From Flavobacterium muglaense (GTDB lineage: Bacteria > Bacteroidota > Bacteroidia > Flavobacteriales > Flavobacteriaceae), in contig NZ_JACRUK010000025.1 in assembly GCF_014305155.1 (NCBI RefSeq), positions 1-50,486 of the forward strand: a stretch of 50,486 nucleotides of DNA, written 5' to 3'. Below the pieces are notes generated by a model that did not search any database, was not told the DNA's origin, and worked only from the letters and a program-made list of their open reading frames with translations. Positions 9,763-18,103 of the stretch are shown here, piece after piece. Position 1 is the stretch's first letter. The number at the start of each line of letters is the position of its first letter. Both the position numbers and the translations under genes were made by a program.

Positions 9763-10980
9763 TTATATTCCTATTTCAACTTGAAAACGAGCAAACCAAT
9801 TATTATCAACGCTTCCACTGTAATTTTTGACATTGTCATATGAGAACTCGCCTTGCACTTTTACTTTATGTCCAAATATATATTTAGATAATCCAATCGT
9901 GTACTCATCAACATTAGGACTTAATGTTTGAATATCGGCATCCACTTTTTGAGTAGAAAATCTACCGATAATTTGATAATCAGAAGGAAAAAGATAACTC
10001 AATTGAGCATCAACCCCATGCCCTACAAAAACCGCTTGTTTTTTAGTAGCATCTAAAGCACTAACGGTAATAGGATTATCAGCCATTCTTGACATATAAG
10101 CCGCAGATGCCGCCCATCCTTTGTACTTAAGCATGGTATCAAAAAACAAGGATTGCAGTGTTCTAGCCTCATATAAACTACTTCCTAATTGTCCCTGAGA
10201 TCTTAACGCATTATTGTTTTGACTAAAAGCTCCAGAAACCATCCATTTTAAACTTTTTTCTCGCATTAAATCGGCTTCAAAATTAGATCCGTTCTTCGTA
10301 AAAGATCCTAATGGAAACAATTCTACTTTACCCGTTAAAGCGATTCCGTCGTCTTTAGTTTTTACCCAATTTCTACCTTCTCCTTTAGTAATTGCACCTT
10401 TCAATGAATAGGAAAAATGCTCTGGACTTCCTTTCGAATAATCTAAAAACACTCCAAAATCACGATCAATATTAAACTTTGAATTATTAATACTACGATC
10501 TGTAAGTTCTAATGAGTTAGAAGAAATTACACGCTGATTGTTTCCTGGCAATTTAGTCTGACCAAAACCAATTGTAAAATGAGGAGTAGCTTTGTAAAAA
10601 AGAACTCCGTCTAAAATTACATTCCCACTATTCCCTACTACTACAGTTCCTATATCTCTCGCTGAAAAACCTAGTTCTACTTTATAACCAAATCTAGGGT
10701 TATAAACAAAACCGTCTAATTTAAGACGCATTCTTCTAATTTCACCTTCTACAACTCCTGACTCACCATCTTCTTTACCATAACCTATTCTACTTTGAAC
10801 TCTAAATCCAATATTCATTTGAAACAAGCTATCATTTGCTGTAAAGCCTAACTTTTTAGTTGAGTTAAGATACTGTGACAATACTGTTTTTTTAGCACCT
10901 TCATTTTCGTCTTTTTTACCTTCCTGAGCAGTGGTTACTAGCGTAAACATTAGCACTATACTTAATAAAAATTTCTTCAT
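9763..10980 (-). CDS. OprP/OprO-family outer-membrane porin, probably for phosphate
   Basis: This 405-residue protein has a signal peptide (cleavage near LVTTAQ, residue 19) and a beta-barrel pattern of alternating strands ending in the aromatic-rich FARFQVEIGI. The early strand SRIGYG...IRRMRLKLDGFVYNPRFGYKVELGF is the typical start of the phosphate-selective porin O/P family, as is GQTKLPGN. In that family arginine- and lysine-rich constrictions select anions. Position next to pstS and a PHO-type promoter support phosphate as solute, but selectivity is inferred. It appears to be a single-gene unit. Confidence 0.85.
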   Translation of the reverse strand: MKKFLLSIVLMFTLVTTAQEGKKDENEGAKKTVLSQYLNSTKKLGFTANDSLFQMNIGFRVQSRIGYGKEDGESGVVEGEIRRMRLKLDGFVYNPRFGYKVELGFSARDIGTVVVGNSGNVILDGVLFYKATPHFTIGFGQTKLPGNNQRVISSNSLELTDRSINNSKFNIDRDFGVFLDYSKGSPEHFSYSLKGAITKGEGRNWVKTKDDGIALTGKVELFPLGSFTKNGSNFEADLMREKSLKWMVSGAFSQNNNALRSQGQLGSSLYEARTLQSLFFDTMLKYKGWAASAAYMSRMADNPITVSALDATKKQAVFVGHGVDAQLSYLFPSDYQIIGRFSTQKVDADIQTLSPNVDEYTIGLSKYIFGHKVKVQGEFSYDNVKNYSGSVDNNWFARFQVEIGI

Positions 10981-11014
10981 TTTAATTTTTTGTTACTGTT
11001 TTGTTATTCGGTTG

Positions 11015-11059
11015 CAAAATTAATGTTAATAAAGCCTTTTAGTATTAAGGTAAGGTTAA
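11015..11059 (-). promoter_or_regulatory. Promoter of porin gene 9763-10980 with predicted PHO half-sites
   Basis: On the minus strand the -7 box TAATTTTG is at 11022-11015. Half-sites TTAATA (11048-11043) and TTAACC (11059-11054) lie 20 and 31 nt upstream, 11 bp apart. Each differs by one base from TTAACA. Confidence 0.55.
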
Positions 11060-11176
11060 CATAACAATAAGCTAAGGCCAATAAAAATCATTAATTTACT
11101 GATTTACAATAAATTAAATATTATTTACTATTTACCACTAATCCATTACTAAAGAATAATTCACTAAATTATAGAC

Positions 11177-11217
11177 AAAAAAACTCCAAATACTCATTTT
11201 CAAAGCATTTGGAGTTT
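11177..11217 (-). terminator. Terminator of porin gene 11241-12536
   Basis: A perfect 11-bp stem (AAACTCCAAAT / ATTTGGAGTTT) is followed on the minus strand by a T7 tract. Confidence 0.9.
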
Positions 11218-11240
11218 CTTCCTTTTACGTATCGTAATTT

Positions 11241-12536
11241 CTAAAAATTAAACTGCGCTTGCAACCTTAATAAATTTCCTTGTTGTCTATTGTTTTTTAA
11301 TGCGCTATCCTCAAATGTTCTATCTGCAATCACCCAAGTGGCTGTTAACTCAAATACTTTGTAAGGCTGCCACTCTAGTCCCAACTCGTAATCTCTCACG
11401 GTATAACTTCTAGCATCTTTTTCAAATTTCTTTCCACCATCGTAGTACTGAAATTTAGCAAATGGATACATTAACTGGTGTTTTGGTAAATCCCATTTGT
11501 AATTTAAGGTGATATAACCCCCTTCTAAATGAGACACATCTACAGAGTTTGTGAGCTTGTTATAGCGAGGTCCTTTACCAATATTATATTCGGCTTGCAC
11601 TCCAAAAGGTTTTGGATACAATACAAATGAAGCCGCTACCCTTTGATCTAAGGTGTTTTGCTTATTATTAACAGTTACACCCGTTGAGATTTCACTACCA
11701 AAAGCCCATTTACCCGTATACGCCTGAATTCCAGGTTCGATAATTTGGCTCCCAATTACAAATGGATAACTCACTCTCGTTACAACATGTAGGTTTCTAT
11801 TTCCTTCTGATTTATTAGATGTTTGACCGTTGTAAGCCCCAAATGCAAAAACTCCATAATCTCCAGAACCTTTGTACCCATCTTTAACCAGCATCGCAAA
11901 ACGCTCTCTTATTTCGCTTGGCGCCCAATAGAAAAACGCACCTAAATCACGCTCATTTGCAACAGCACTATTCAATGCATCATTACGATCCAGCGTTAAA
12001 CGATTTTGACTTGATTGCATATTTTCAAATCCGTATGGCACTTTACTTTGTCCTATTCTAACTCTAAATTCTTTTTTAGCATCGAATGACAAATCAAAAT
12101 AAGCATCTCTAATTTGCAGAAAGTTATTAACTCCTGTTGACGGTGAACTCGCTAAATCTGGCTGAATATAAAAAGACACGTTAGGTGTAATTTGACCAGA
12201 AAAAACAATACGTGCTCGTCTAATAAAAAAACCATTATTGGATTTCACATCATCACCTGTAGCGGTTGTACCCCACGATTTATCACATTGGTCACAAGAT
12301 ACTTTATCATTTGTAGACAGTAAACCATTGTAGCGTACTTGAGCATATCCTCGCATACTTATTTTATCATACCATTGGGCATCTTTCTTTGGCTTTGCCT
12401 TTTCTTCGGCTGTTTTTGCTTTGTTGATCGAATCTAAAACACGAACCACTTCTTTTGAAATAGCGGCTTTGTTACCATCTTGCGCTTGAAGTGCTCCAGC
12501 ACCTAAAATAAATAATGCAAATAAAAGTTTTTTCAT
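11241..12536 (-). CDS. Second OprP/OprO-family porin
   Basis: The 431-residue protein has a signal peptide (about residues 1-18, ending ALQAQ) and then a Lys/Glu/Ala-rich segment of about 35 residues before the barrel. The barrel starts with ISMRGYAQVRYNG and continues with FFIRRARIVFSGQITPNVSFYIQPDL, the OprP/O family signature. It ends LLRLQAQFNF with the C-terminal Phe expected of outer-membrane barrels. A CDQCDK segment in an early loop is unusual, since porins rarely contain Cys. It is only distantly similar to the porin downstream. It has its own PHO-type promoter and terminator. Confidence 0.85.
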   Translation of the reverse strand: MKKLLFALFILGAGALQAQDGNKAAISKEVVRVLDSINKAKTAEEKAKPKKDAQWYDKISMRGYAQVRYNGLLSTNDKVSCDQCDKSWGTTATGDDVKSNNGFFIRRARIVFSGQITPNVSFYIQPDLASSPSTGVNNFLQIRDAYFDLSFDAKKEFRVRIGQSKVPYGFENMQSSQNRLTLDRNDALNSAVANERDLGAFFYWAPSEIRERFAMLVKDGYKGSGDYGVFAFGAYNGQTSNKSEGNRNLHVVTRVSYPFVIGSQIIEPGIQAYTGKWAFGSEISTGVTVNNKQNTLDQRVAASFVLYPKPFGVQAEYNIGKGPRYNKLTNSVDVSHLEGGYITLNYKWDLPKHQLMYPFAKFQYYDGGKKFEKDARSYTVRDYELGLEWQPYKVFELTATWVIADRTFEDSALKNNRQQGNLLRLQAQFNF

Positions 12537-12565
12537 GGTTGAAATAGGTTCTTAATTTTTTTTGG

Positions 12566-12599
12566 CAAAGATGCTATTGCAGTGTTAAGTTAATGTTAG
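12566..12599 (-). promoter_or_regulatory. Promoter of porin gene 11241-12536 with predicted PHO box
   Basis: The minus strand reads CTAACA (12599-12594), 5 nt, TTAACA (12588-12583), 9 nt, then CATCTTTG (12573-12566) as a near-consensus -7 box. The geometry is identical to the pstS promoter. Confidence 0.7.
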
Positions 12600-12735
12600 C
12601 GAATCATTAAAAAATTAACTTTATTTTTACATTTTTTTAACGCAATAAATACCAAAAAATAACCTACAAAAAACAGCTTTGTCCCATAAATTACAGCAGG
12701 TCCATAAACCTTCATTTTAACCTAAGATCAATTTT

Positions 12736-13686
12736 TTACTTCAATTGTATAATCCCTTTTTTATTTTTTTCTTCAATCCATTGAAAAGAGTCGGCTATGA
12801 TGCGCTCTTTTTCGTTTTGAATGAATTGCAAATAAGCATTGGCAACAGGCGAAAATTTCTTTCCTTTTAACCAAATTAGATTCCAATTGGACTTTATAGG
12901 CAATCCTTTTACAGGAACGATTTGCAAACTACCATTATTCAATTCATTTTTTACCCCAATCAAAGGCATAATCGAACATCCTAAACCAGCCAAAACAGCT
13001 TGTTTTACGGCTTCGTTTCCAGTGAGTTCAAATTTCTTGGGTACATTAAGGTTATTGTTTTCTATAAATTTCTCCATGATGTATCGTGTCCCCGAGCCTT
13101 CTTCCCGATAAATCACTGCCAACTCTTCTAATATGGAAACATCATAATTTTTTTTATCGAAAGTTTGACTCGCGTTGACCATCATATACAGAGCATTGGG
13201 CAACAACTCTACTTTTTCAATTTGAATCGCATCAGGCAAGACCGAAACCAATGAAAAGTCAACTTCATTGTGTTCTAAACTTTCCAATACTTGTCTCTTA
13301 TTGGTTACATCCAAGATCAAATCGACACCAGGATGCTGCTTTAAAAAATCCGACAAGAAATAAGGCATTACATACTTACCCGTAGAAACAATAGATATTT
13401 TCAAGCGTCCGCTTAACTCTCCTTTATACGCAAGTGTTTTGTAATTGATGGCTTCTACCTCACTCAACACTTTTTCGGCAGCAATGGCAATTTCTTGACC
13501 AAAATCAGTGATATACAATTTTCTACCGATTACCTCCGTCAATGGAAACTCAAATTGTTCTTGAAAATTCCGCAGCTGGATCGAAACGGCTGGCTGTGTA
13601 AGATGTAGCTCTACCGCTGCTTTTGTAATACTCTTGTTTTGAGCCACTTTTAAAAAAACATACAACTGATGCAATGTATAGTTCAT
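12736..13686 (-). CDS. LysR-family transcriptional regulator
   Basis: The protein has 316 residues. The N-terminal winged helix-turn-helix opens YTLHQLYVFLKVAQNKSITK and continues AAVELHLTQPAVSIQLRNF (residues 3-41), the LysR signature. Residues from about 90 form the two-lobed effector-binding domain. It diverges from a three-gene set (small protein, Sua5, SbtA-like permease), the classic arrangement for a LysR protein that controls its neighbour. LysR proteins of the CbbR/CmpR branch control carbon fixation and bicarbonate uptake. I see resemblance in layout, but the effector cannot be read from sequence. Confidence 0.93.
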   Translation of the reverse strand: MNYTLHQLYVFLKVAQNKSITKAAVELHLTQPAVSIQLRNFQEQFEFPLTEVIGRKLYITDFGQEIAIAAEKVLSEVEAINYKTLAYKGELSGRLKISIVSTGKYVMPYFLSDFLKQHPGVDLILDVTNKRQVLESLEHNEVDFSLVSVLPDAIQIEKVELLPNALYMMVNASQTFDKKNYDVSILEELAVIYREEGSGTRYIMEKFIENNNLNVPKKFELTGNEAVKQAVLAGLGCSIMPLIGVKNELNNGSLQIVPVKGLPIKSNWNLIWLKGKKFSPVANAYLQFIQNEKERIIADSFQWIEEKNKKGIIQLK

Positions 13687-13700
13687 AAAAATATTTTATG
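13684..13700. promoter_or_regulatory. Inverted repeat CATAAAA-ATA-TTTTATG, candidate LysR operator
   Basis: Perfect 7-bp arms with a 3-bp centre contain the T-N11-A pattern of LysR sites and overlap the regulator's own start codon, in the divergent promoter region. AT-richness makes chance occurrence possible. Confidence 0.35.
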
Positions 13701-13744
13701 GATTTCATTACAAATATAAATAAAAACAAATGAATTAGCCGTTT

Positions 13745-13752
13745 TACCTTTG
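13745..13752 (+). promoter_or_regulatory. -7 box TACCTTTG for the 13775-16053 gene set
   Basis: An exact match to TAnnTTTG 22 nt before the ATG at 13775. No clear -33 TTG is present, which would suit an activator-dependent promoter. Confidence 0.6.
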
Positions 13753-13774
13753 CAGCAAATAAAACAACAAAAAC

Positions 13775-14077
13775 ATGAAAACAGAAAAAGGATTAACGTT
13801 TCAATTAGTAGAAGGAGAATTTGCACCATTAGAAGCTAAAAAAATCTTACTAGGATTAATCAACAGTAAAATCAATTTTCATCAATTGGAGCATTTTAGC
13901 AATGAAGTGCGGTTTAACGAAAAAACATCTCATTCTAAGCAACGTGTAAAAATACTAACGGATGCTTCTGAACAAATATCAGCTTTAGTTGCCACCGCGA
14001 GCAACATGCAATTTATGATCGAAGGAAGTATACAAATTACCCTTGTACCTGCAGAAGAGTCTGTAATAAACGAGTAA
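13775..14077 (+). CDS. Small conserved cytoplasmic protein of unknown function
   Basis: A 100-residue protein with no signal peptide or membrane helix, predicted mixed alpha/beta. It begins with a strand (LTFQLVEGEF), then a helix with EAKKILLGLINSKINFH, a pattern I associate with a small uncharacterised Bacteroidota family. It is not a PII/SbtB-type protein by its motifs, although it sits first in the operon with an SbtA-like permease. A clear -7 box precedes it, and 29 bp separate it from the Sua5 gene. I do not assign a function. Confidence 0.8.
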   Translation: MKTEKGLTFQLVEGEFAPLEAKKILLGLINSKINFHQLEHFSNEVRFNEKTSHSKQRVKILTDASEQISALVATASNMQFMIEGSIQITLVPAEESVINE

Positions 14078-14106
14078 AAAAAATAATTCAACCAAAAAAT
14101 AAAAAA

Positions 14107-15066
14107 ATGGCTTTAATCAGCTCTTCAGTTCAAGATGTTGCTACACTCTTACAACAAAATCAAATTGCTGCCATCCCTACTGAAACCGTGTATGGACTTG
14201 CAGGTAATGCGTATAACGAAACTGCTCTAAAAAAGATTTTTGAACTGAAACAAAGACCCTTTTACAATCCACTTATTGTACATATCAAATCGGTTAAGGA
14301 TTTAAACTTAGTTGCCGCCCATGTTCCTGCACAAGCACAATTACTAGCAGCTGCTTTCTGGCCTGGACCGCTTACTCTAGTCTTAAAAAAGCAAGCCCAT
14401 ATTCCGGATTTAGTAACCGCAGGAAAAGATACTGTAGCAGTTCGAGTACCGAATCATCCGGTGACATTATCCCTTTTAGAACAATTGGATTTTCCGTTAG
14501 CAGCTCCTAGTGCAAATCCTTTTGGTTCTATTAGCCCAACAAAAGCTGTGCATGTAGCCAATTATTTTGCTGGATCCTCACTTACCATTTTAGAAGGTGG
14601 CGAATGCAGCAACGGCATCGAATCTACCATCATTGGTTTTGAGAATGACTTGGCGGTATTGTACCGTTTGGGTTCCATTACTATCGAAGCGATTGAAAAC
14701 GTGATTGGCCCCTTGCAAATAAAAACACAATCTGAAGCTACACCCACAGCACCCGGAATGATATCGAAACATTATGCCCCAAAAACAGCAACCATTTTAA
14801 GCGATAACATACTCGAAAGCCTTCATGTAAATGCAACAAAAAGAATAGACTTACTTACTTTTAAAAATCGATTTGAACACCAGTCCATAGTCGCACAACA
14901 GGTTTTGTCTCCCAATGGTGATTTGGCGGAAGCCGCAACCCATTTATACCATGCATTACACGAATTAGATCAACTTGATCTTGACTTGATTATCACGGAG
15001 CAGTTCCCAAAACACAATTTAGGACGGACGATCAATGACCGACTAAAACGTGCAACAAAAAAATAA
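14107..15066 (+). CDS. L-threonylcarbamoyladenylate synthase (two-domain Sua5 type)
   Basis: This enzyme makes threonylcarbamoyl-AMP from threonine, bicarbonate and ATP, the first step of t6A modification of ANN-decoding tRNAs. The 319-residue length is the Sua5 form: an N-terminal YrdC catalytic domain (AIPTETVYGLAGNA, residues 22-35; the ATP-binding KQRP at 48-51; SPTKAVHVA) plus a C-terminal Sua5 domain joined by a linker with TAPGMISKHYAPKT. All expected motifs are present. It precedes the bicarbonate permease by 21 bp, which is notable because bicarbonate is its substrate. Confidence 0.95.
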   Translation: MALISSSVQDVATLLQQNQIAAIPTETVYGLAGNAYNETALKKIFELKQRPFYNPLIVHIKSVKDLNLVAAHVPAQAQLLAAAFWPGPLTLVLKKQAHIPDLVTAGKDTVAVRVPNHPVTLSLLEQLDFPLAAPSANPFGSISPTKAVHVANYFAGSSLTILEGGECSNGIESTIIGFENDLAVLYRLGSITIEAIENVIGPLQIKTQSEATPTAPGMISKHYAPKTATILSDNILESLHVNATKRIDLLTFKNRFEHQSIVAQQVLSPNGDLAEAATHLYHALHELDQLDLDLIITEQFPKHNLGRTINDRLKRATKK

Positions 15067-15087
15067 ATCTATTTTAAAAAACTTAAA

Positions 15088-16053
15088 ATGAACTTCGACT
15101 TATTACTTGAAAACATTACCAATCCTGCATTATTATTCTTCTTACTGGGCATCATCGCAGTTCGTTTAAAAAGCGATTTAGAAATTCCGAAAAATTCATC
15201 TAAGTTCATTTCGCTCTACCTACTTTTCTCTATTGGGTTTAAAGGAGGACAAGAATTAGCGCACAGTCACTTCACGATGGATATTATTTGGTCTGTCTTA
15301 TTCGGGGTTTTCATTGCAGTTATTATTCCGTTCTATAGTTTCTTTATACTTAAAAAGCATTTTAGTATCGAAAACTCGGGAGCAATTGCGGCCGCATACG
15401 GATCTGTAAGTGCCGTAACCTTTGTAACTGCCATTACTTTTCTTGAAATGCAAAACTACACTTTTAGTGGGCACATGGTGGCTGTTATGGCATTGATGGA
15501 AGCACCTGCGATTATTGTAGGCGTAATTTTAATTCGATTGTATAACAAGAACGAATCGAGTACTACTAAAATTAGCTCACTCATCAAGCATTCGTTTACT
15601 AACGGAAGCGTGCTACTAATCACCGGAAGTTTAATTATTGGTTTACTCGCAAGTGATCAGCAAGCCTTAGGGATTAAGCCTTTTACGACTGATATGTTCA
15701 AAGGATTCTTGGCCATCTTTTTACTTGACATGGGAATTGTAAGTGGTCAAAAACTAAACGATTTCTTTAAAAGCGGCTGGTTCAGTTTTGTTTTTGCAAT
15801 CATTATTCCACTGATAAACGGAATTATAGTGGCGTACCTTTCTCACCTGATAACAGACGATATAGGAAACCGATTTATATTTGCAGTCTTAGCGGCAAGC
15901 GCCTCTTATATTGCGGTTCCTGCGGCCATGAAAATCGCGGTACCAAAAGCCAATCCCGGTATCTTTTTACCCATGGCGCTCGCAATAACATTCCCTTTTA
16001 ATATCACTTTTGGGATGCCCATTTACCTTTCCATAATTCTTTGTAGCGCTTAA
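15088..16053 (+). CDS. SbtA-like sodium-dependent bicarbonate permease
   Basis: A 321-residue inner-membrane protein with about ten helices arranged as two inverted halves, as in the SbtA (DUF897) family. The N-terminal half has ALLFFLLGIIAVRLKSDLEI and the IGFKGGQEL segment; AYGSVSAVTFVTA and VMALMEAPAIIVG are family motifs around the substrate site. The second half has FLLDMGIVSG and LAASASYIAVPAAMKIAVP. In cyanobacteria SbtA imports bicarbonate with sodium and is governed by SbtB; no SbtB-like gene is present here. It is the last gene of the set transcribed away from the LysR gene. Substrate is inferred from family. Confidence 0.88.
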   Translation: MNFDLLLENITNPALLFFLLGIIAVRLKSDLEIPKNSSKFISLYLLFSIGFKGGQELAHSHFTMDIIWSVLFGVFIAVIIPFYSFFILKKHFSIENSGAIAAAYGSVSAVTFVTAITFLEMQNYTFSGHMVAVMALMEAPAIIVGVILIRLYNKNESSTTKISSLIKHSFTNGSVLLITGSLIIGLLASDQQALGIKPFTTDMFKGFLAIFLLDMGIVSGQKLNDFFKSGWFSFVFAIIIPLINGIIVAYLSHLITDDIGNRFIFAVLAASASYIAVPAAMKIAVPKANPGIFLPMALAITFPFNITFGMPIYLSIILCSA

Positions 16054-16073
16054 CTAGCGCTATCCTAAAACGT

Positions 16074-16117
16074 AAAAAAAGGTCCGTTTTTCAACTTCCA
16101 CGATTGAAAAACGGACC
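16074..16117. terminator. Terminator between SbtA-like gene and histidine kinase gene
   Basis: A perfect 14-bp stem (GGTCCGTTTTTCAA / TTGAAAAACGGACC) at 16081-16117 has a 9-nt loop. The T7 run lies on the minus-strand exit side, with weaker T-richness on the plus side. It serves the two convergent units. Confidence 0.9.
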
Positions 16118-16146
16118 AACTTTTATAAAATTAGATAGGAGTATTT

Positions 16147-17199
16147 TTATACTTTTTCGATAGTAAAAGAGAACTCTGAACCGATGCCAAATTCACTTTC
16201 TACATATATTTTTTCTTTGTGAGCTTCGATGATATGCTTTACAATTGCTAATCCTAAACCAGAACCTCCTTCAGATCTTGAACCACTTTTATTGACTCTA
16301 TAAAAACGTTCAAAAAGCCTCGGAATGTTTTGTTTCTCGATTCCTTCTCCGTCATCACTTACACGAACTAGCACTTTTTCTTTGGTCAAATTAACAACAG
16401 CAATCTCGGTCAGTCCGCCTTTCTTACCATATTTAATTGAATTGACAATCAAGTTCTCAATTACTTGCTGTATGCGATCTTTATCTCCTCTTACAAAATT
16501 GGGCTGAATGTGATAATTCTCAAAAGCGAGGGTAATCTTCTTCTTCTCGGCTTTCATTTCTAATAAGTCGAATACATTTTGAATCAATTCGACGATATCA
16601 AATTCTGAATATTCTAAGTTCAAATCTCCTACTTCGAGTTTGGTAATCATATCCAGATCTTCAACAATATAAATAAGGCGCTCTACTCCTTTTTCGGCAC
16701 GTTTTAAGTATTTTTTTCGAATGGTCTTGTCGTCCATCGCACCATCTAAAAGCGTGGAAACATAGCCTTGAACAGTAAATAATGGTGTTTTAAGCTCGTG
16801 AGAAACGTTACCTAAAAACTCTCTTCGATACTCTTCACGAACTTGAAGCATTTCGATTTCGAGTTTCTTATCTGTGGCAAATTTACGTACCTCCCTGGTT
16901 AGTGTTTCCATATCAGTAGTAATGGGCTGATTGATAAAACTACTCGATTCTAATAATGAAACCTCATCATATATCTTTTTGACCCGTCTATAAATAAACC
17001 GTTCTACTCTATATTGCAAAACGATAAACGAAAAAAGATACAATATCAATGTAAATACAATCCCAAAAAGCCACAACTTCTTTGACGTATAATCAAAAAT
17101 CATAGTCACCAGCAGCAATACAAATCCGGTAGAAAACAGACTGATATAAAACGTAGATTTTACGGCAAACTTATAGGTTTTTTTAAAACTTAATTTCAT
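16147..17199 (-). CDS. phoR: Sensor histidine kinase, PhoR-like
   Basis: The 350-residue kinase has two membrane helices (about 15-35 and 42-62) separated by only a few residues, so it has no periplasmic sensor domain. The phosphorylated histidine is H134 in FLGNVSHELKTPLF. The ATP-binding domain shows an N-box (IENLIVNSIKYG), a G1 box (VSDDGEGI), an F-box (FERFYRV) and a G2 box (GSGLGLAIV). Lack of a sensor fits PhoR kinases that receive phosphate status from the Pst transporter through PhoU. It lies 43 bp downstream of the response regulator and near pst genes, so I call it PhoR. The name is inferred from context as well as sequence. Confidence 0.88.
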   Translation of the reverse strand: MKLSFKKTYKFAVKSTFYISLFSTGFVLLLVTMIFDYTSKKLWLFGIVFTLILYLFSFIVLQYRVERFIYRRVKKIYDEVSLLESSSFINQPITTDMETLTREVRKFATDKKLEIEMLQVREEYRREFLGNVSHELKTPLFTVQGYVSTLLDGAMDDKTIRKKYLKRAEKGVERLIYIVEDLDMITKLEVGDLNLEYSEFDIVELIQNVFDLLEMKAEKKKITLAFENYHIQPNFVRGDKDRIQQVIENLIVNSIKYGKKGGLTEIAVVNLTKEKVLVRVSDDGEGIEKQNIPRLFERFYRVNKSGSRSEGGSGLGLAIVKHIIEAHKEKIYVESEFGIGSEFSFTIEKV

Positions 17200-17242
17200 T
17201 TATTTGGGTAACATTATTACTAAAACGATTGGATTGTTTTGA

Positions 17243-17926
17243 CTATACTTCAAACTTATATCCAACTCCTTTTATTGTTTTAAAAAGGTCTTCGCCAATT
17301 TTTTCTCTTAATTTTCTAATGTGTACATCAATTGTACGTCCACCTACAACTACTTCATTACCCCAAACTTTATCCAGAATTTCATCTCTTTTAAAAACCT
17401 TTCCTGGCTTTGACGCTAATAGATAAAACAGTTCGAACTCTTTTCTAGGCAAAGCGATTTCGATATTGTCTTTGACTATTTTATATTCTTCACGATTAAT
17501 CTCGATTCCACCTACATTTAGGGTTTCGCTATTTTGTTCTTTTTCTTTCAAACGGCGTAGTAATGCTTTGACTTTACTCACTAACAATTTTGGCTTGATA
17601 GGCTTTGTAATATAATCATCGGCTCCAGCATCAAAACCAGCTACTTGAGAATAGTCTTCGCTACGAGCTGTTAAGAATGTAATTATTACATTGGCTAATT
17701 CGGGAATTTTTCGAATGTTCTCACAAGCTTCCATTCCGTCCATTTCTGGCATCATGACATCCATGATTATAAGGTCTGGGATTTCCTTTTTTGCTTTAGC
17801 AATAGCTTCCTTACCATTGGTCGCTGTGAAAATTTGATACCCTTCTTGATTAAGGTTATATCCTACAATTTCTAAAATATCTGGTTCATCATCAACCAAT
17901 AAAATCTTTGTGTGTTTCTTTTTCAT
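17243..17926 (-). CDS. phoB: OmpR-family response regulator, PhoB-like
   Basis: A 227-residue regulator. The receiver domain has acidic residues in VDDEPD (11-16), the phosphorylated D56 in LIIMDVMMPEMDG, and K108 in DYITKPI. The C-terminal winged helix has the recognition segment GRTIDVHIRKLREKIG and the wing GVGYKFEV. I choose the ATG at 17926 (MKKKHTKILLVDD); an upstream in-frame ATG at 17950 adds eight residues and lies before a probable -7 box (CAAATTTA on the plus strand, 17932-17939). It should bind direct repeats, as PhoB does. Repeats of TTAACA are found at six promoters in this window. Confidence 0.88.
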   Translation of the reverse strand: MKKKHTKILLVDDEPDILEIVGYNLNQEGYQIFTATNGKEAIAKAKKEIPDLIIMDVMMPEMDGMEACENIRKIPELANVIITFLTARSEDYSQVAGFDAGADDYITKPIKPKLLVSKVKALLRRLKEKEQNSETLNVGGIEINREEYKIVKDNIEIALPRKEFELFYLLASKPGKVFKRDEILDKVWGNEVVVGGRTIDVHIRKLREKIGEDLFKTIKGVGYKFEV

Positions 17927-18028
17927 GTGGGCAAATTTACTCTTACGCATGTAAATATAACATTATTTGGATTGTTAAAAAGCACTATTAACCATAATTT
18001 AATTTCATAACTATTTAGTAATACTGGC

Positions 18029-18084
18029 GCAACAAAATGGTAATAACGCAGTAACACCAACTTTACAATGAACCCATTACTTTG
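18029..18084 (+). promoter_or_regulatory. TonB-receptor promoter with predicted PHO box array
   Basis: Half-site-like hexamers GCAACA (18029), GTAATA (18040), GTAACA (18051) and TTTACA (18062) are spaced exactly 11 bp. Nine nt separate the last from the near-consensus -7 box TTACTTTG (18077-18084). Individual sites are weaker than at pstS, but register and spacing match. Confidence 0.55.
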
Positions 18085-18103
18085 CAAAAAATTAAACACA
18101 ACT

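Noticed and set aside
13775..14077. SbtB (PII-like) protein
   Set aside because: The sequence lacks the PII pattern and T-loop; only size and place are similar.
17926..18000. A PHO box in front of phoB itself
   Set aside because: One TGTTAA is present at 17973-17978 on the plus strand, but it is not in register with the -7 candidate at 17932-17939 and has no 11-bp partner. I do not claim autoregulation.
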